Below, one piece after another: positions 45,201-57,555 of a stretch of DNA of 64,000 nucleotides. The notes under the pieces were generated by a model. The model saw only the letters and a program-made list of their open reading frames with translations. It ran no database searches and was not told the DNA's origin. The position numbers were made by a program, and so were the translations under genes. The stretch covers positions 248,001 through 312,000 of the forward strand of contig RMBW01000024.1 of the NCBI GenBank assembly GCA_004009845.1, read 5' to 3'. Position 1 is the stretch's first letter; every line of letters begins with the position of its first letter. Source of the DNA: Davidsoniella eucalypti. Lineage: Eukaryota > Ascomycota > Sordariomycetes > Microascales > Ceratocystidaceae.

Positions 45201-46712
45201 GAGCTTATTCAAAGTTACCAAGCTAAGAGTCATGAGCTATTCCGCGCAGAGTTCACCAGTGTCATTGATTCGCACAAGAGCGGCGCCCGCAAGGCCCTCA
45301 TGAACGATGACGAAGTGTTATTCACGTCTCAGCCTGAAAAGCACCATGAAGGTATCGCGACTACGGCACGCAAGCTGACCGTAAAGAGAAGTCAAACTCT
45401 AGCCCGCAGCTTCCGTTCAGATGCGAGCAAGCCTCCTCCCATGCCTAAATCCAGCACCGACAGTCGTGACCTACCATTTGAAGTGTTCCGCAGTGTCCTT
45501 TACGACTTTGTGCCACTGATTGAAATGGAGCAGAACTTCTTCATCGATTTCTTCCATGCCACCATTATGGAGACCGCAGATTTTGCCGAGTTCATCGCTT
45601 CTCGGCCTTCCAACAACGTTCCGCCAGACAACAAGTGGTCTAGCAGTCGGCGAATGGAGCCTGATCGTGAACTCGGCCGAAAGGTTACCAAGTCTATGGA
45701 GGCTATCTTTTCGTTCCTCGAGAAGGACCTTCAACGCATGATTGAATGGGTCTTGTCTACGAATCCTCTCCAGGGAGTTGGCATTCTCGCCTCTCTGGAG
45801 CAGAAGATGGAAATCCTCAGTGGCTCGAACCAAGATTACCTAAATATCCTGCTGCAAAAGCTACATAGCAACTTGGAAGGTCGGTTCGAGAAGTTTGTTG
45901 ATGAGCAGATTCGTGCCATTGAAGAGACGAAGGTCAAATTCGCCAAAAAGCGTCGTGGTGTCATCCACTTCTTCAAGGTGTTCCCTCCTTTTTTCACTGC
46001 CGTCGAGAACATCTTGTCGATTTTCTACCCACAAACGCGCATCCGTGATACTATCAACCGCGAGTATGGGCGTATTCTACGGGCGATGTTCGACGCCCTC
46101 CGGGTGATTGCTCGCGAAACCAAGGGTGTTGCCGTCGGTGTTGCCAACAATAACCCAGCAGACCCTGAAGATAAGGAGGCACTAAACTACCATATCCTGC
46201 TAATTGAAAACTTTGGCTACTTCATGGAGGAAATCGCGGAGAGCAACATCGATGTGATCGAGGATAAGAAACGTGAAGCATCGGGTGAATACGCTAAGCA
46301 CCTGGACCTATACCTCAATGCGGTCATGCGCAGACCTCTCGGCAAGCTTCTTGACTATCTCGAGAACGTTGAGGCGCAGCTACAAGCACTCAAGGCAGCA
46401 GACCAAATCGCAGCCCAGCCGTCCAACTCCAAAACGGTGTTCAACAAGATTCTCAGCTCGTACGATTCCAAGGAAGTGCGGAAAGGTGTGGAGTTACTAC
46501 GCAAGAGAGTCGAGAAGCACTTTGGCGAGAGTGAAGAAAAGGAAAACTACGGTGGCTCACGCGAGCTTGCCGACAAGGTTACCGGCGAGTGCGAGAAGTT
46601 CTACAGCAAGGTGGAGCTGCGTATTGCCAGTATCACGTCAGAGGTTTATGGCGGTGATGTGCTGTTTGAGTGGCCCCGGGCCGAGGTCAAGAATACCTTT
46701 GCTGGCAGGTAA
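42226..46712 (+). CDS. SEC3: exocyst complex subunit Sec3
   Basis: Exons 42226-42331, 42485-44559 and 44628-46712 give 1421 residues. The N-terminal lipid- and Rho-binding PH-like domain spans about 35-170 (TYITHLRITEF...FFIASLVKIYGKYTGGRIPEI). A long disordered Pro/Ser-rich region follows (about 175-600), including two GLGSMIK repeats (KPGLGSMIK). Next is the coiled-coil region (about 620-780) and the C-terminal CorEx/helical rod (YVGWMATELNTAFG...FFPQTRIRDTINREYGRI...NYHILLIENFGYFMEE). Sec3 marks sites of exocytosis at hyphal tips by binding PI(4,5)P2 and Rho GTPases and tethers vesicles with the other seven exocyst subunits. All junctions keep frame, and the domain order is complete. An upstream in-frame ATG at 42154 is possible but adds unconserved sequence. 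Confidence 0.94.
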
Positions 46713-47999
46713 TAATGTGATACATAACCGTGGGGGGCGCTGAGGAGAAAGAGGAATGGTTGGACAAGTATGTGTGTTATAATAGTGATGTTGTATTTCT
46801 TTATATCTATATCTAAGCGTTAACGGAGAAGAGCATGGGGGTGTTAGACTCTTTTATCATATCATTAAAACTATCAGTTCTCAATATTTTAATACGACTA
46901 TATATAACAGCATGTCGATAATTCATAGACTATTTTTTTGTTCTAGCATTCTTCTAGGGTTCCATCTCCATAGTTTCTCGTTGGTTTGATACTAAAAGAA
47001 ACAGAGTAAAAAGATAAGACCAGTATCACGAACGTTCCCGCTCCTCGTCTGACAAAATCTCGCCGTCATCATCAACAACCTTTCTTCTCTTGTTAGGCTG
47101 GATGCTCTTGTACTACCTTCCCATCTCCATTTTGTATGCAACTACATATGTTACATGTACATGTATATCTATATAAGACTCCACCCTTATTCTAGGTAAA
47201 CGTTGTAACAGTGTACTATAGTTAACATATCAACTGCTAAACCGCACATATCGAGTATGTATTCCAGTCATGGCTTTCTAACAAGCCCGCATTATACAAG
47301 ATTTTATTTCAACAATGAAATCTTTATTATCTCAGTGATACTAACCACCCTTCATAAGAAATGTCTTATATCATAGTGTCTCTTGATGCATTATCAGGAA
47401 ATAAACGAGAGCCATACTCTTTGCTCGACTATAAAAACGAGATTCACGGTCTGTATTACAGTGCAATTATCGGGAATAACTAAGAATATATAAATTTGAA
47501 TCTATGAAATATATTCCAAGGTATGCTTAGGCAGTCTTAATCTTTTTTTTTGGGGGGGGGGTCCAAGTTCTACACAGCAGTTGGTCGATAGCACAGCTAT
47601 TTTCCTCGGAGATGACGAAAAAAATGGAGTGAAATTGTTAAGAAAGAGTTGGCATTGCTCTCTATAGCTCCATAAGATTAAAAAAAAATTCAAGACACGC
47701 CTACTGCTCGATTGCTCACACATGTATACTCCAAGGTTGTGATTGGATAGATTTTTTTTTTTTCTTTTTTATCAAGGTGGAAATGGAGCTTTAATAGCTA
47801 TGTAGCACCTTGGTATCTAAGATACAGATACTAGTATACAATATAAGGTGAAGGACAACCTACTTCTCAACAGTGACAGACCACTGAGATACAGAACATT
47901 TATGGTTTCGTTATATGCTATTCCTGGGGAACCTTGAACTTCTTTAATTCAGTACGACCGAGTAGACATAGTCCTTACGATTTGCAGTCTTGACTACAC
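46713..47999. other. Sec3 3' region and gene-free DNA
   Basis: AT-rich, with homopolymer runs (G9 near 47552, A/T runs) and no gene. The frame at 47502-47723 (minus) is low-complexity. Confidence 0.45.
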
Positions 48000-48135
48000 C
48001 AACCCTCCCTCCTACAACAGGCTAGGGGACAGTGTCGTCTATCGGAGGACTTTATATATCTGTCTGGTATCCAATCCGAGGTTGTATAATATTAGTGAGC
48101 TAGGTAGACGTTAAATATAACCAAATCAAATCAAA
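48000..48135 (+). mobile_element. AAATC-tailed repeat, internally deleted copy B
   Basis: About 136 bp. It starts CAACCCTCCCTCCTACAAC, like the 5' end of copy A, then jumps straight to GGCTAGGGGACAG, which matches copy A near 4530. It ends with the family 3' block (GTCTGGTATCCAATCCGAGG, GGTAGACGTTAAATATAACC) and an AAATC tail. Some 600 bp of copy A are missing between. A 7-bp TTGCAGT occurs at 47982-47988 and immediately after the tail at 48136-48142, a weak candidate target duplication. Confidence 0.75.
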
Positions 48136-48860
48136 TTGCAGTTTCAGACATTTATTTAGATTATACAAAGATGTTATGTAGGCATTGGTGAGGCTGAGCT
48201 TGTCATGTTACATTGATGTATAAAATATCATAATTTAAAATCATAAACATGTCACTTAAAATAGAAAGACAACTTGGAAATTAAACCAACACACGCAAGT
48301 TGGGTATTATTACAATAACTCTATGTACGAACAAAAACCAGAATGTTGGAACGAGACAAGTCCACGCCCAATACTAAAACAATGACCGCCTGGGTAGATC
48401 CCAAGGTCGTAGATCCCGTAGCCTCCAAATCAGCCATTCCAACACATCCAGGTGTACCGGCAGGCTCCAAACAGCAGTCGGAGATGCTGGCACGGAAATA
48501 TAGCAAGCGAACCAGGAAAGAGAAGGGCGTCCCCCAGAAAACAGGACAAATCGGAGTATTAAGTATTGGTAAATTATGGTGTATTAACCGGCAGTAACGG
48601 ATACGCAAACAAGCAAGAACAACGGTAGAGAAAAGAGCTTCAGGCGACAAAGAAACAGCGCTGTTTAAAACAAGGAGCTCGAAGATAGGCGAATGGAAAA
48701 AGAAACCGTCATTTCAAAAAGTCATTAATCAAAAGAGGCTTGATATCTCGATCACCACCACTTCAAAAATAAGAATATAAGAGGCGCTAGGGTCTGCTGT
48801 TGCGGCTGAAGGCTAACTGGTGGAGGCACTAGTAAAAGATGAAGAAAAGAAGCATCAAAT
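48136..48860. other. gene-free DNA before GPI-like gene's 3' end
   Basis: AT-rich. Overlapping frames at 48321-48650 (minus) and 48343-48597 (plus) have no recognised domain and shadow each other. The 3' region of the gene at 48861 lies on the right. Confidence 0.4.
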
Positions 48861-49049
48861 CTACAGGGCCAGGGCGGCAATCAGCAGACCGGCCAGGGGA
48901 GCGGCGACCTGGGCGGCACCAGCGGTAGGGACCGAGGTGGACGAGACGGCGCCGGTGCCGGAGGCAGCGCCAGTGCCGGTAGCGGCGGTGCTGTTAGAGG
49001 CGGCGGCGGCCAGGGCGGCGAAGAAGACGGCGGCGACAGAGAACTGCAT
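48861..49049 (-). CDS. small secreted GPI-anchor-like protein, 62 residues
   Basis: ATG at 49049, stop at 48861-48863. The N-terminal signal peptide (MQFSVAAVFFAALAAAA) is followed by a Ser/Thr/Gly/Ala-rich mature region of about 30 residues with one N-glycosylation site (NST). It ends in a hydrophobic Ala/Leu tail (APLAGLLIAALAL), the pattern of a GPI-anchored cell-wall peptide. Nearly every codon ends in C or G and most are GCC, GGC or ACC, quite unlike the AT-rich surroundings. This indicates a real and highly expressed gene. Similar tiny Ala/Ser-rich GPI proteins are common and abundant in filamentous fungi. There is no cysteine, so it is not a disulfide-rich effector. The mature peptide would be only about 25 residues. 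Confidence 0.82.
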   Translation of the reverse strand: MQFSVAAVFFAALAAAASNSTAATGTGAASGTGAVSSTSVPTAGAAQVAAPLAGLLIAALAL

Positions 49050-52000
49050 TTTGAAGAGTGGATGGAGGGGTGGTTGATTAAGGTGAGGAGGAAATAGTGA
49101 AGGATGGTTTTAAAAAGAAAGTAGAGTTGTTGTAGAGGAACTTGAACGAAAGGCTGTGGGTTGGTGAGGATGAGAGAGAGGAAAGGTTTTTGATCCGATG
49201 GAAGACGGAGGGACGGTGGCCTTTTAAACTCGGAAATCTGGTGTGTACAGACAGGCAGGAGACTAAGAAAGGCCATACACAGCAGTCAAGAAGCTTTGGG
49301 CGTTCCAGGGGGGGGGGGGAGTGGATTTCTCTGATTGTCCAAGATCAAGGAGGGCGCGCGTTGTCCGGCTACTTTTAGCGTGATGCCTTGTTTGCTAGCA
49401 ACGCTAATGGTGTCTTCCTCTATGCCGTTGACGAGCAAAGCAAATGGCTAGATAAACACAGTAACTCTGCGTCAAGCCTGTGTTTCCACACGCCACTCCC
49501 CCCCCCCCTTCCATTCTCTTCCACCACTATTTCCCTAGTCCTGTTTTGCACACTGTCTACACATTACATGCTGCTGGTGTACACCCTCCTCACACCGTCT
49601 CTATGTACATACAAGCATTGCGGTCGTCGTTAGTGGACATACGCATACACCTCTCCCTTGAGCCGCAGTGTCGAAGAGCAGCCAAAGATGGCGGGTCGCT
49701 TTGGCACTGCTGGTTGCCATGCCACGCTGTAGCAGACTGAGTACATGGCTGTATCTGTATCTGTATCTTGTATCTGTATCTGCTCCAAGCCAGCAAGTCA
49801 AGCCGGAACGCCCAAGCCAGTAGCACCAATGTACAGGCCATTCCACAAGTCCAGTCATGGCAGCATGCCTTTGTCGTAAACGGCGTCTTGTACGGTTTAA
49901 CCATCTACATTCTACAAAGTAAACTTTTAATAAAAGAGATTATAAATAAATAATAAAAAAGGGGGCCGAACTGTTACAGCCTTGATTTTGATTTTGGCCT
50001 TCAAATACCAAGGGGACGGAGTTTTTCTATCGTTCTAACTCCACGCCCTAATAACCCTAACAAACATATTTCTGACTTTGACAGTGATCTGCCTCTTTTC
50101 CATCTTCTCCTGCGCTGATCAGTCCTGCCCCCTTCTTTTTTATTTTTTTATTTAGTTGCTTCTATCTACCTACTAGTAGTCAAGATATAGAATGTAGGAC
50201 CCTCTGACGAAAGTTTTTAATTTTTAATTATTTACAGAGACACCGCTTCTTCTTCATTTCCCTCACCGTTCACAATAGAAGAATGAAGACCAGCCTATAA
50301 TATGTATCCATCTCCCTGTATATACTTATACTTCTGGTTTGCTCCACGAGAATTAGGATCTGTAGAAGTGAAATTCGTCTGTACGGTCTAGACGCCTGAA
50401 GTCATGGAAAGGGCTACTGACTCCCCATATCATCCTGCCCCAGATATGGCAAGGGCTCAGCTTGTGACCTCTTTATCCTTCTTTTTCTCCTGGGTATCCT
50501 GTTCTGTATCCGTATACCGCGATTCTACGATTGTAAGTAGTCGTGGTTAGGGTTGAGGCTTAGCTAGTATACCGCTAAACACACAGTAGTATGGCCTAAG
50601 AAAAATCGAACAATAGGCGTCGCCGAGGCTTCTAGGGCAACATGGAAGCTAAAAAAAGAACTTGGCCACAAGTGGCAATCCGCTTCAACCTGTAGTTAGA
50701 CCAACCTGCCAATTAGACCAATAGTGAACAAGAAACCCCCTCTTCTCAATGGACCCTAGAGACCTTTGATATCTTTAGTTCCTGAAAGATTACACGCAAT
50801 CGACAGCGCTATAGCCAATGCACAGTGTCAAGGCTCATTGTTTCGTTTGGGCCAGTGCAGAGCAGCTAGACTGGCTTGTTAAATTAGTGTTTATACTGCA
50901 GTCACATCCACTAATAGAAGGTCAGTGGCTGCTCGTTACTCTCATAGCCACACTATCAAACATTATCAGCCGTGGTCACATTCTTGGCCTTGGCTCTGGC
51001 TTGATGTACAAACAATCAAGTAAAGCTACTAGCCATTTATTCAATTATTTCTCCTTACTAAACTTCGCCTCTCCCTCCATGTTACAAAGAAAACAGCAAG
51101 TTGCCACTATCAATCAGGGGGGGGGGGGTCAAAGGATAGATAGCAAAAGAAAGCTAGCTAGATTATGCCTCACTATGGAGGACAGGCACCTTACATTAGT
51201 GTACATTCAGTTAACTATAGTGCATAACATACCAAGTCAACTTCGGAAGAGACTCGGCAATACAGAAAGCAGGCCAACTAAGGGCTTGCTTCAGTTGTAC
51301 ATATGTAGGGTTCTTTTCTACTTGATTCTTTGTTCCCATCGATTCTCTTAGCCTCACACCTCGCGGTGTTGTCGTAGCACTAAAGAAACCACTGCAGCTT
51401 TCTCCTTCTTCGGTGTTGCTCTGTATCTTTTGTTTCCAAATAAAGAAACAAGACGCTCTCCTTCTCTAGTTGGTATACAGACATGTACAGATGCATATTG
51501 ACACAGCCATAATGACAACGCGGGAAGGGGGGGGGGGAAAGGAGAGCTATTATTTTCCACTGTAGTAGGCTATAGGAAGGCTAATGGAAAGTGTTGGCCA
51601 TCTGTTGGCCAAACCCAGCGGGGACAGTGAAATATAAAATAATAAAAACTGACACATCGCTATATCTGATATTACAATCGTATCTTGATTTCTCGTGTCC
51701 GAAAGAACAAAATGCTCACACGATCATCAATAATGGACATCTCCGGAGCTGAACGAATACAATGGTGTCTATCGCCCAGATCCGTACTTGGAGTACCGGA
51801 GTACCGCTACAACCTAACCACTCAAAGACTTCAACTTATACACATGTGTGCATATCTTTTATGCACATGTATGCGCTTCGAAAGCCGCGGACAACTGCCT
51901 GCATATTTCGCAAATTTGTATACCTTCGCTCTATTGTAAATGGCCGTTTCTTTGTTGCGTATAAGCTGAATTCTCTAGTTTGGGCTTCATGTCCGATTCG

Positions 52001-55000
52001 GCCGGGATCACTAATGCCTTGCTTGGTTCCTTGGTTGAGTGCTGCGATGACTTGTGCCATGGGATTTATGAATTTTTTGACACAATTCATGAGGCACAGA
52101 ATAAAAGCTACGATGAAGGGAGAGCTAGAGCACTGCCCTTCATTTAATTCATGTGACTCATAATACGTTCAAGTATTGTTAGGGTTTGCTCAGATCAGTT
52201 TTTAATGTATCGTAACATAACATTGCAGTTGCAATGTACACATGAATTGTGGCTGAATAGAATTTGGTCAACGTTTGACTCATTTAGCGCTTTCGTTTAT
52301 CGGGCCGTTAGCAAAATCACAGAAGAAAATACCGAATTAACTGTCAGTTATTGTAGCAAAACTATTGAACCCTCCTAATTCCTTTTATTTTTATTTTTTT
52401 GCTCATGTATTATCGTTATTTTTTCTTACACAAACGCAAGAGATTACGAATCCACTTGCGTAGGATTTCTGTCCGTCCATAGCGTAACTACAACTAACAA
52501 GCCGAACCCTAAATGCCTTCACACTGTGACCACTCTAAGGTTCTTGTCATTCTCCCCTAACCCTGACACATCTTTTCTTAGGTCGTCCACATCTTTCTTC
52601 CATGATACAAAATATGGATAATATTTTTTGTTCGCTAAATTCCAATATTGTCTCAATCTGTGACAAGGGAAGTTCAAAGAAAGAAAAGAGCCCAGCCAAA
52701 AGTCTAGGAAATAAACCTGAAAACTACAAGAGTCTAGATCACTCAAAATAATGTCTTAACAGCCGTGCTAGGGTCAAGATAATTGGCATTTCAGAGCATT
52801 GGATATTGACCGGATTGTATTGGAATGTGCAAAAAACCGGGAGATCTAGGCTTTCAAAGTCATTACGTACATGTTACATGTAGCTATGTACATTATCGTC
52901 TCCATATCAACAATGGCTTGGCACATTGTGATTCTTCTTCAGAACCGATAACATATCAAGGAAGTACATAATGTATACATTTGTATCTGTATAGAAGTAT
53001 ACTACGAACATGTGGTGTCAGATGAATACGAGGGATGCGTACTCTATTGACATGCCGGATCAGTAATGATTACACCACTTACCAGCCTGCCTGTTACTAC
53101 ATAAGTATACTGATATGCTGGCTGTGTTATTGTTTGGTCTCCGTGATCTTGTTAGCCGCGTTCAAGAGGCATAAAACGCGGCTCCACGAATCGACATGCT
53201 ACCGATGAGAGGGTTTAAACAGTGAGATACAACTAAACCGTGATAGGAAGCGAAGGGGGGGTGTGAGAGAAACAAAAGTCAGAACGGAGCTAAATGTAAA
53301 GATGTCGGTTGGTAGTATGATGAGCCACTGATAACATCACTATCACATCACCCCGTTTTTTTTTCTTCCTTTTCCCGTTATACAACTACATGATTGCACA
53401 TGTAGAACTCAGCCCGCGGCATTTTGCTATTGGTGTGGCTTGTGCTGGCCCCGGACTTTGAAAGCAATAAACTAGTTACGGAACTACATACATGTACATT
53501 ATGGTTGTCCGTATGTACGTACATTAGTTACATATCGAACTGCAAATAAAATCTAAACAGAGAAAGGTTAGCCCGAGAAGACCGCGATTACGCCTCCGAC
53601 CCGAACAGGGTTTTGGGATAGCTACACCAAATAAATGACAAGAAAAGAGAAGCGTAGCACTTGTGAGCTCGGGTTATGGTGGTAGTAGCGCTTGAACGAG
53701 GCCGGGGAACCTTCCTTTTAAGAGAACAGTGTCGAACTATACAACTACATACAACTAAGTAGAACTAGAAGCACACCCCCATAGATAACCCAATCCAAAT
53801 CCTTTCATCCCCTTCTTTTGTTTGTTGCAGACGGACTGTTATGATCTTTTTCCCATGCTTTCTGTCTCTTCACTTATAACAACCAATATCAATAAGAGGG
53901 AGAAAGAGTCAGCCCCTCCAGTACAACTTTGTTTGGGCGGTAAGAATAATGTTGTGATTAAAAGCAAACATTATCCGAGATTGGATACACACTAAGCTCA
54001 GTAAGGAAGAACAAGAAAGAATAGTAAAAGTAATAGCACTGTAGACAGTCAGTCAGTATCTGTATACGTTGTGACTACTCATCACAGCCGCATCATATGG
54101 CACAAAAATGGATACTATTGGCGTCATAACCCTAAAACGGGCAAAGTATACGAGAATTAAGGAGTCAAGTATATCTCGGTCGGCGTTTATACGAGGTTGT
54201 AAACAACAATACAGACTATCATCCGTACACTATGGTCGTAGGCGGAAAGAAGAGACACGGCAAAGCGAGTTGGAAACTCTGTGACGATGACACCGTGATA
54301 TGTATATTATGTAGCAGTAAGCAATAAAGAGACACGACCAAGCAATCGTAGTACAGTACACAGGACTAGCTCTTCTTGAGAAACTAGGGCTTATGCCAAG
54401 AAAATCAACATGTACTTTTCTGCGCTTGTGTTCGCCTAGGTGCATTGGGAACAGATTTACAACGTGCTTGGTAAAGGAACGATTATAGATACATAGAGAG
54501 TACGTACGCAAACTATCAAGTGATGAAGAGGATTGATAAGAAAGGGCCAAGTCAAGTAGGCTGTAATCGTAAGAGGACAATAAATAGGCTGGAAAGTTGG
54601 CAGCCAGATTTGGTGAGGTTACAATACAGGAAGCTAATTGTATTCAAAGACAGATAGCTAATACGTCGGGTCGGCCAGCTAGCCATCCATCCAACCCACC
54701 ACTAGTCCAGCAGTCCAGCGGCTCGATTACGAGAAAAGGTCGACCGAAGAGTACGGGAAGCCTTATTATACACTGTGTATGTTATCATGGGCTGGCTGAA
54801 GTGGTTGACTGAGTCTACAGCTTGGCATATTTTTAGTTTGTTTGTCTTCGGCCATAGAGAGGCTCTACAGGGCTGAGCAGCTAGAAGGTTCGCTCGGCTT
54901 TTTAGGGGCATGTCGGCTGACTTTGAAAGTCATGATATGTGTTTGTATGAGCTGATTCTTGGTTCTTAGCACAGGTTCCTAGTACGGCCGATAGGAAGAG

Positions 55001-56869
55001 AACTCCAAAAACAATAAAAAATAAAAACAACTCACGAAGAAGCTCTTTCGACTCTTGACTTCAGTAAAGCGCTGCTGAGAAAGCTTGGGTTGGCTAAATC
55101 ATCCTGCGGCCCGCTCGCCATGTGCATGAGAGATGTCGTTTACACTGTTGGCCAGAGTGAGAGTGGATGCGCCAGATGTTCTCACCAATTAGTTATTGAG
55201 GTTATAGTGTCTCTCAATAAGTAATCAGCTTAATTTCAGTGTCGACCATTTAGGTCAAATTGTCATCACAGACCATATGGATGAAATGGCGAAATACCCC
55301 GGTCGGCAAAGGTCTGTGAAGGGGGTGTAGACATGATAATCAAACTTAGTGTTGCCCAGCAGGGAAGAAAGAATGGCAAATAGTAAACAGAAAAGCAAGC
55401 AACCAAGATAAGGCTTACTAAGCTTGATTACTCAAAATAAATCTTTGAGTAATTTTCTGGGCTTACCCACAACTAACAGATAAAACAAATAAACAACAAC
55501 AAAATCAACCAAAACAAACGGCTTATTGTTACTTATCGCTATTTTTTTTCTCTGCTAAAACTTGTCCCTCTCTGATCATAATAATCGTGAAATTTCGCTT
55601 GGTCGCAGTTACAACTAACCTAACGAACTTTCACTGACCAAGAGAAGTCTGTGATCTGGCAGCTGTCCGCGTAATCCAGCTTGAACCTGGCCTGATAATA
55701 GAAACACCATGTTTCTTTTCTCAACTTGTACATGCTAGTCAAACCTCCGAGCTCGAAAATCTTTTTAGTCCTATCCAACTAGCTATCAAGTCTGGGTCAG
55801 CAGCATAAAAGACAAGGATCATCTAGCGGTCAGTTTCTTAATCTACAGTAGTCATGTTCACGTTCAACAACTATACATGCACAGATATGTACATACACAT
55901 CCCCGCCTCGGCCGCTAAAATTGCACTTATCTCACGTTTACGCAGGCCATATCAAAGAATGAGAAACAAAAAAGCCCTTGTTCTTGATCACGCAAGTGCA
56001 AAAAAAGAAAAGAAAAAAGACGAAGCTCATGTTTCTTTGTCTTTGGTCTTTCGTATTTGCCAAGACCCTTGCTGAGGGACATTGCTTAGTACAAATGAAC
56101 ATATGTACTCTGTCTGTATCATTTCATCTTGAATTCAAGATTGTGGGCTCTGTGGCTTCAATTTGATCCTCATTTTATTAGTGTTGGTGTCTCGCTCCCC
56201 TGAATAACAATTAAGAACAACCCGCCTAAAAAGAAGGCAAGAAATGATACACCCATCCATCTCTGCCTCCCCTGGTCCTCTGTAATCTGTCTCCAGAGGC
56301 GCAGTCTTAACAGCCTCAAACTGATACCCTGTCTGTGTATCCTTCTTCCATGCCGAAGCCAGAAGAGCACTAATAGTAAAAACACAGACACACAAAGACC
56401 CGCCAAACCGCCAGCTGTCTAATTTCCCCGCGAAGATCTAGAAGCTTCAAGATATGCACTTCGAATATGAATAACTCACAGCTAAGCTAAGGCGTGTTTG
56501 TGAGAAGGGGGCAAAAAGGGACCCTACATGAGTTCTGCTTAACTCAAATTTCACTGAGCTTTTGAGACGGTGTAGAATCGGCGGACAAGCATGTATATAT
56601 AATATATATAATACTATATTTTTTATAGTCATGCGGATAGGTTATAACTTGAGGCCGATCGACTTTCTCTCATCTCGGTGGCTGACTGTTGAACTAGCGG
56701 AAAACAAAAAAAAACTGGCATTGCTGACAGTGAGGCACGCGGCGACTGGTAGGCTGGCTAGGCCTGTGTTGGCTTTGAAGGGTTGTCCCTCCGGCATAGA
56801 AAAGGCGTCGACACAGATCTTAGGGACCTGTGTCTGTTTATGTAGGCTGGCTAGACCCTCAGAACCTCA
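49050..56869. other. long gene-poor AT-rich tract
   Basis: Almost 8 kb without a gene I can support. The part next to 49050 is the promoter and leader of the GPI-like gene. Homopolymer G runs occur near 49310, 51119 and 51528, and there are many TACATGTA-like palindromes (52860-53530). Frames above 100 codons (50818-51351, 51762-52163, 54230-54580, 56562-56894) have no recognisable domain and poor composition. No tRNA or other RNA was recognised. Confidence 0.45.
49751..49782 (+). repeat. TATCTG microsatellite
   Basis: Five units of a GTATCT/TATCTG hexamer, one interrupted by an extra T (GTATCTTGTATCTG). Found in the gene-poor tract, with no gene nearby. Confidence 0.8.
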
Positions 56870-57555
56870 AGCTACCATCCTCACTGTTAGGTGAGCCTCC
56901 AAGAGGTCCAGAGGGTCCAGCATAATATTTGGCGTAATCGAGTCGATGGTTGTTGTTGTTGTTGCTGTTTATTTATCCTTTGTCCAACAAGTCCCGATTT
57001 TTCTAGCCCCGGTATATCTTATCCGTATCTCGTCCGGACTTGATGATACCCCCTGTAACTTCAAAAAACCTCCTCAAACCATTCCCAAAAAACCAAGCCC
57101 TAAGTGGGGCTACCATTCACGTAATCAGGTGACCGCACCATCCGACGCGCCTCCAAGAGGCTAGTCAAGCCGGGTGCGATGGTAGAGGCACAGCGACAAG
57201 ACTCCCGCGCCACGGGTTGGGCTTCCGGAACCTTCAAAAAGAGGTTGCCCTTCGAGTATGAGTGTGTCTCCCTGAGCTTTGTAGTGTGTAGCGACTCGGG
57301 AGACCAGCGATTGCGAAAGAGTACGGTGAAAAGGGGGCCTCGAGAGGGGAAAAAATTCGGGCTCAAGGCCTCATAACTCGATGCATCAATAAAGACAAGC
57401 GTCTAAACAGATAAAAATAATGGACAGCGTCATTGGGAATATGTGCTGGTCGCTTTTAGCAACCCACGATGAAGGGGAAATATTCGTCTTTGGACAAAGG
57501 GGGAGGTAGCTTGAACTCAAAGGCACCCCCCAGAAGTTTGTAGGAGGGAAGGTTG
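56870..57555 (-). mobile_element. AAATC-family repeat, inverted composite copy C
   Basis: Read on the minus strand from 57555 it starts CAACCTTCCCTCCTACAA and follows copy A through blocks such as GTCCAAAGACGAAT, GCGACCAGCACATAT, GAGGCCTTGAGCCCG, GGTCTCCCGAGTC and CTTTTTGAAGGTTCCGGA, down to about 57060. A unique 95-bp piece with a CAA run follows. A second, separate match to copy A (CGACTCGATTACGCCAAAT through GGATGGTAGCT) then lies at 56870-56946. The AAATC tail is missing. It is thus a composite or rearranged copy. Its first 39 bases are the 3' end of the F-box-like coding region. Confidence 0.7.

Noticed and set aside
51762..52163. 133-codon plus frame
   Set aside because: Begins inside a repeat-like AT tract and has no recognisable domain; a minus frame covers the same region.
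54230..54580. 116-codon minus frame rich in Ser and Tyr
   Set aside because: No homology-like motif, no splice partner and AT-driven composition.
56135..56406. Two overlapping minus-strand frames with hydrophobic starts
   Set aside because: Neither has an ATG in a sensible context, and both encode low-quality sequence from the same DNA.
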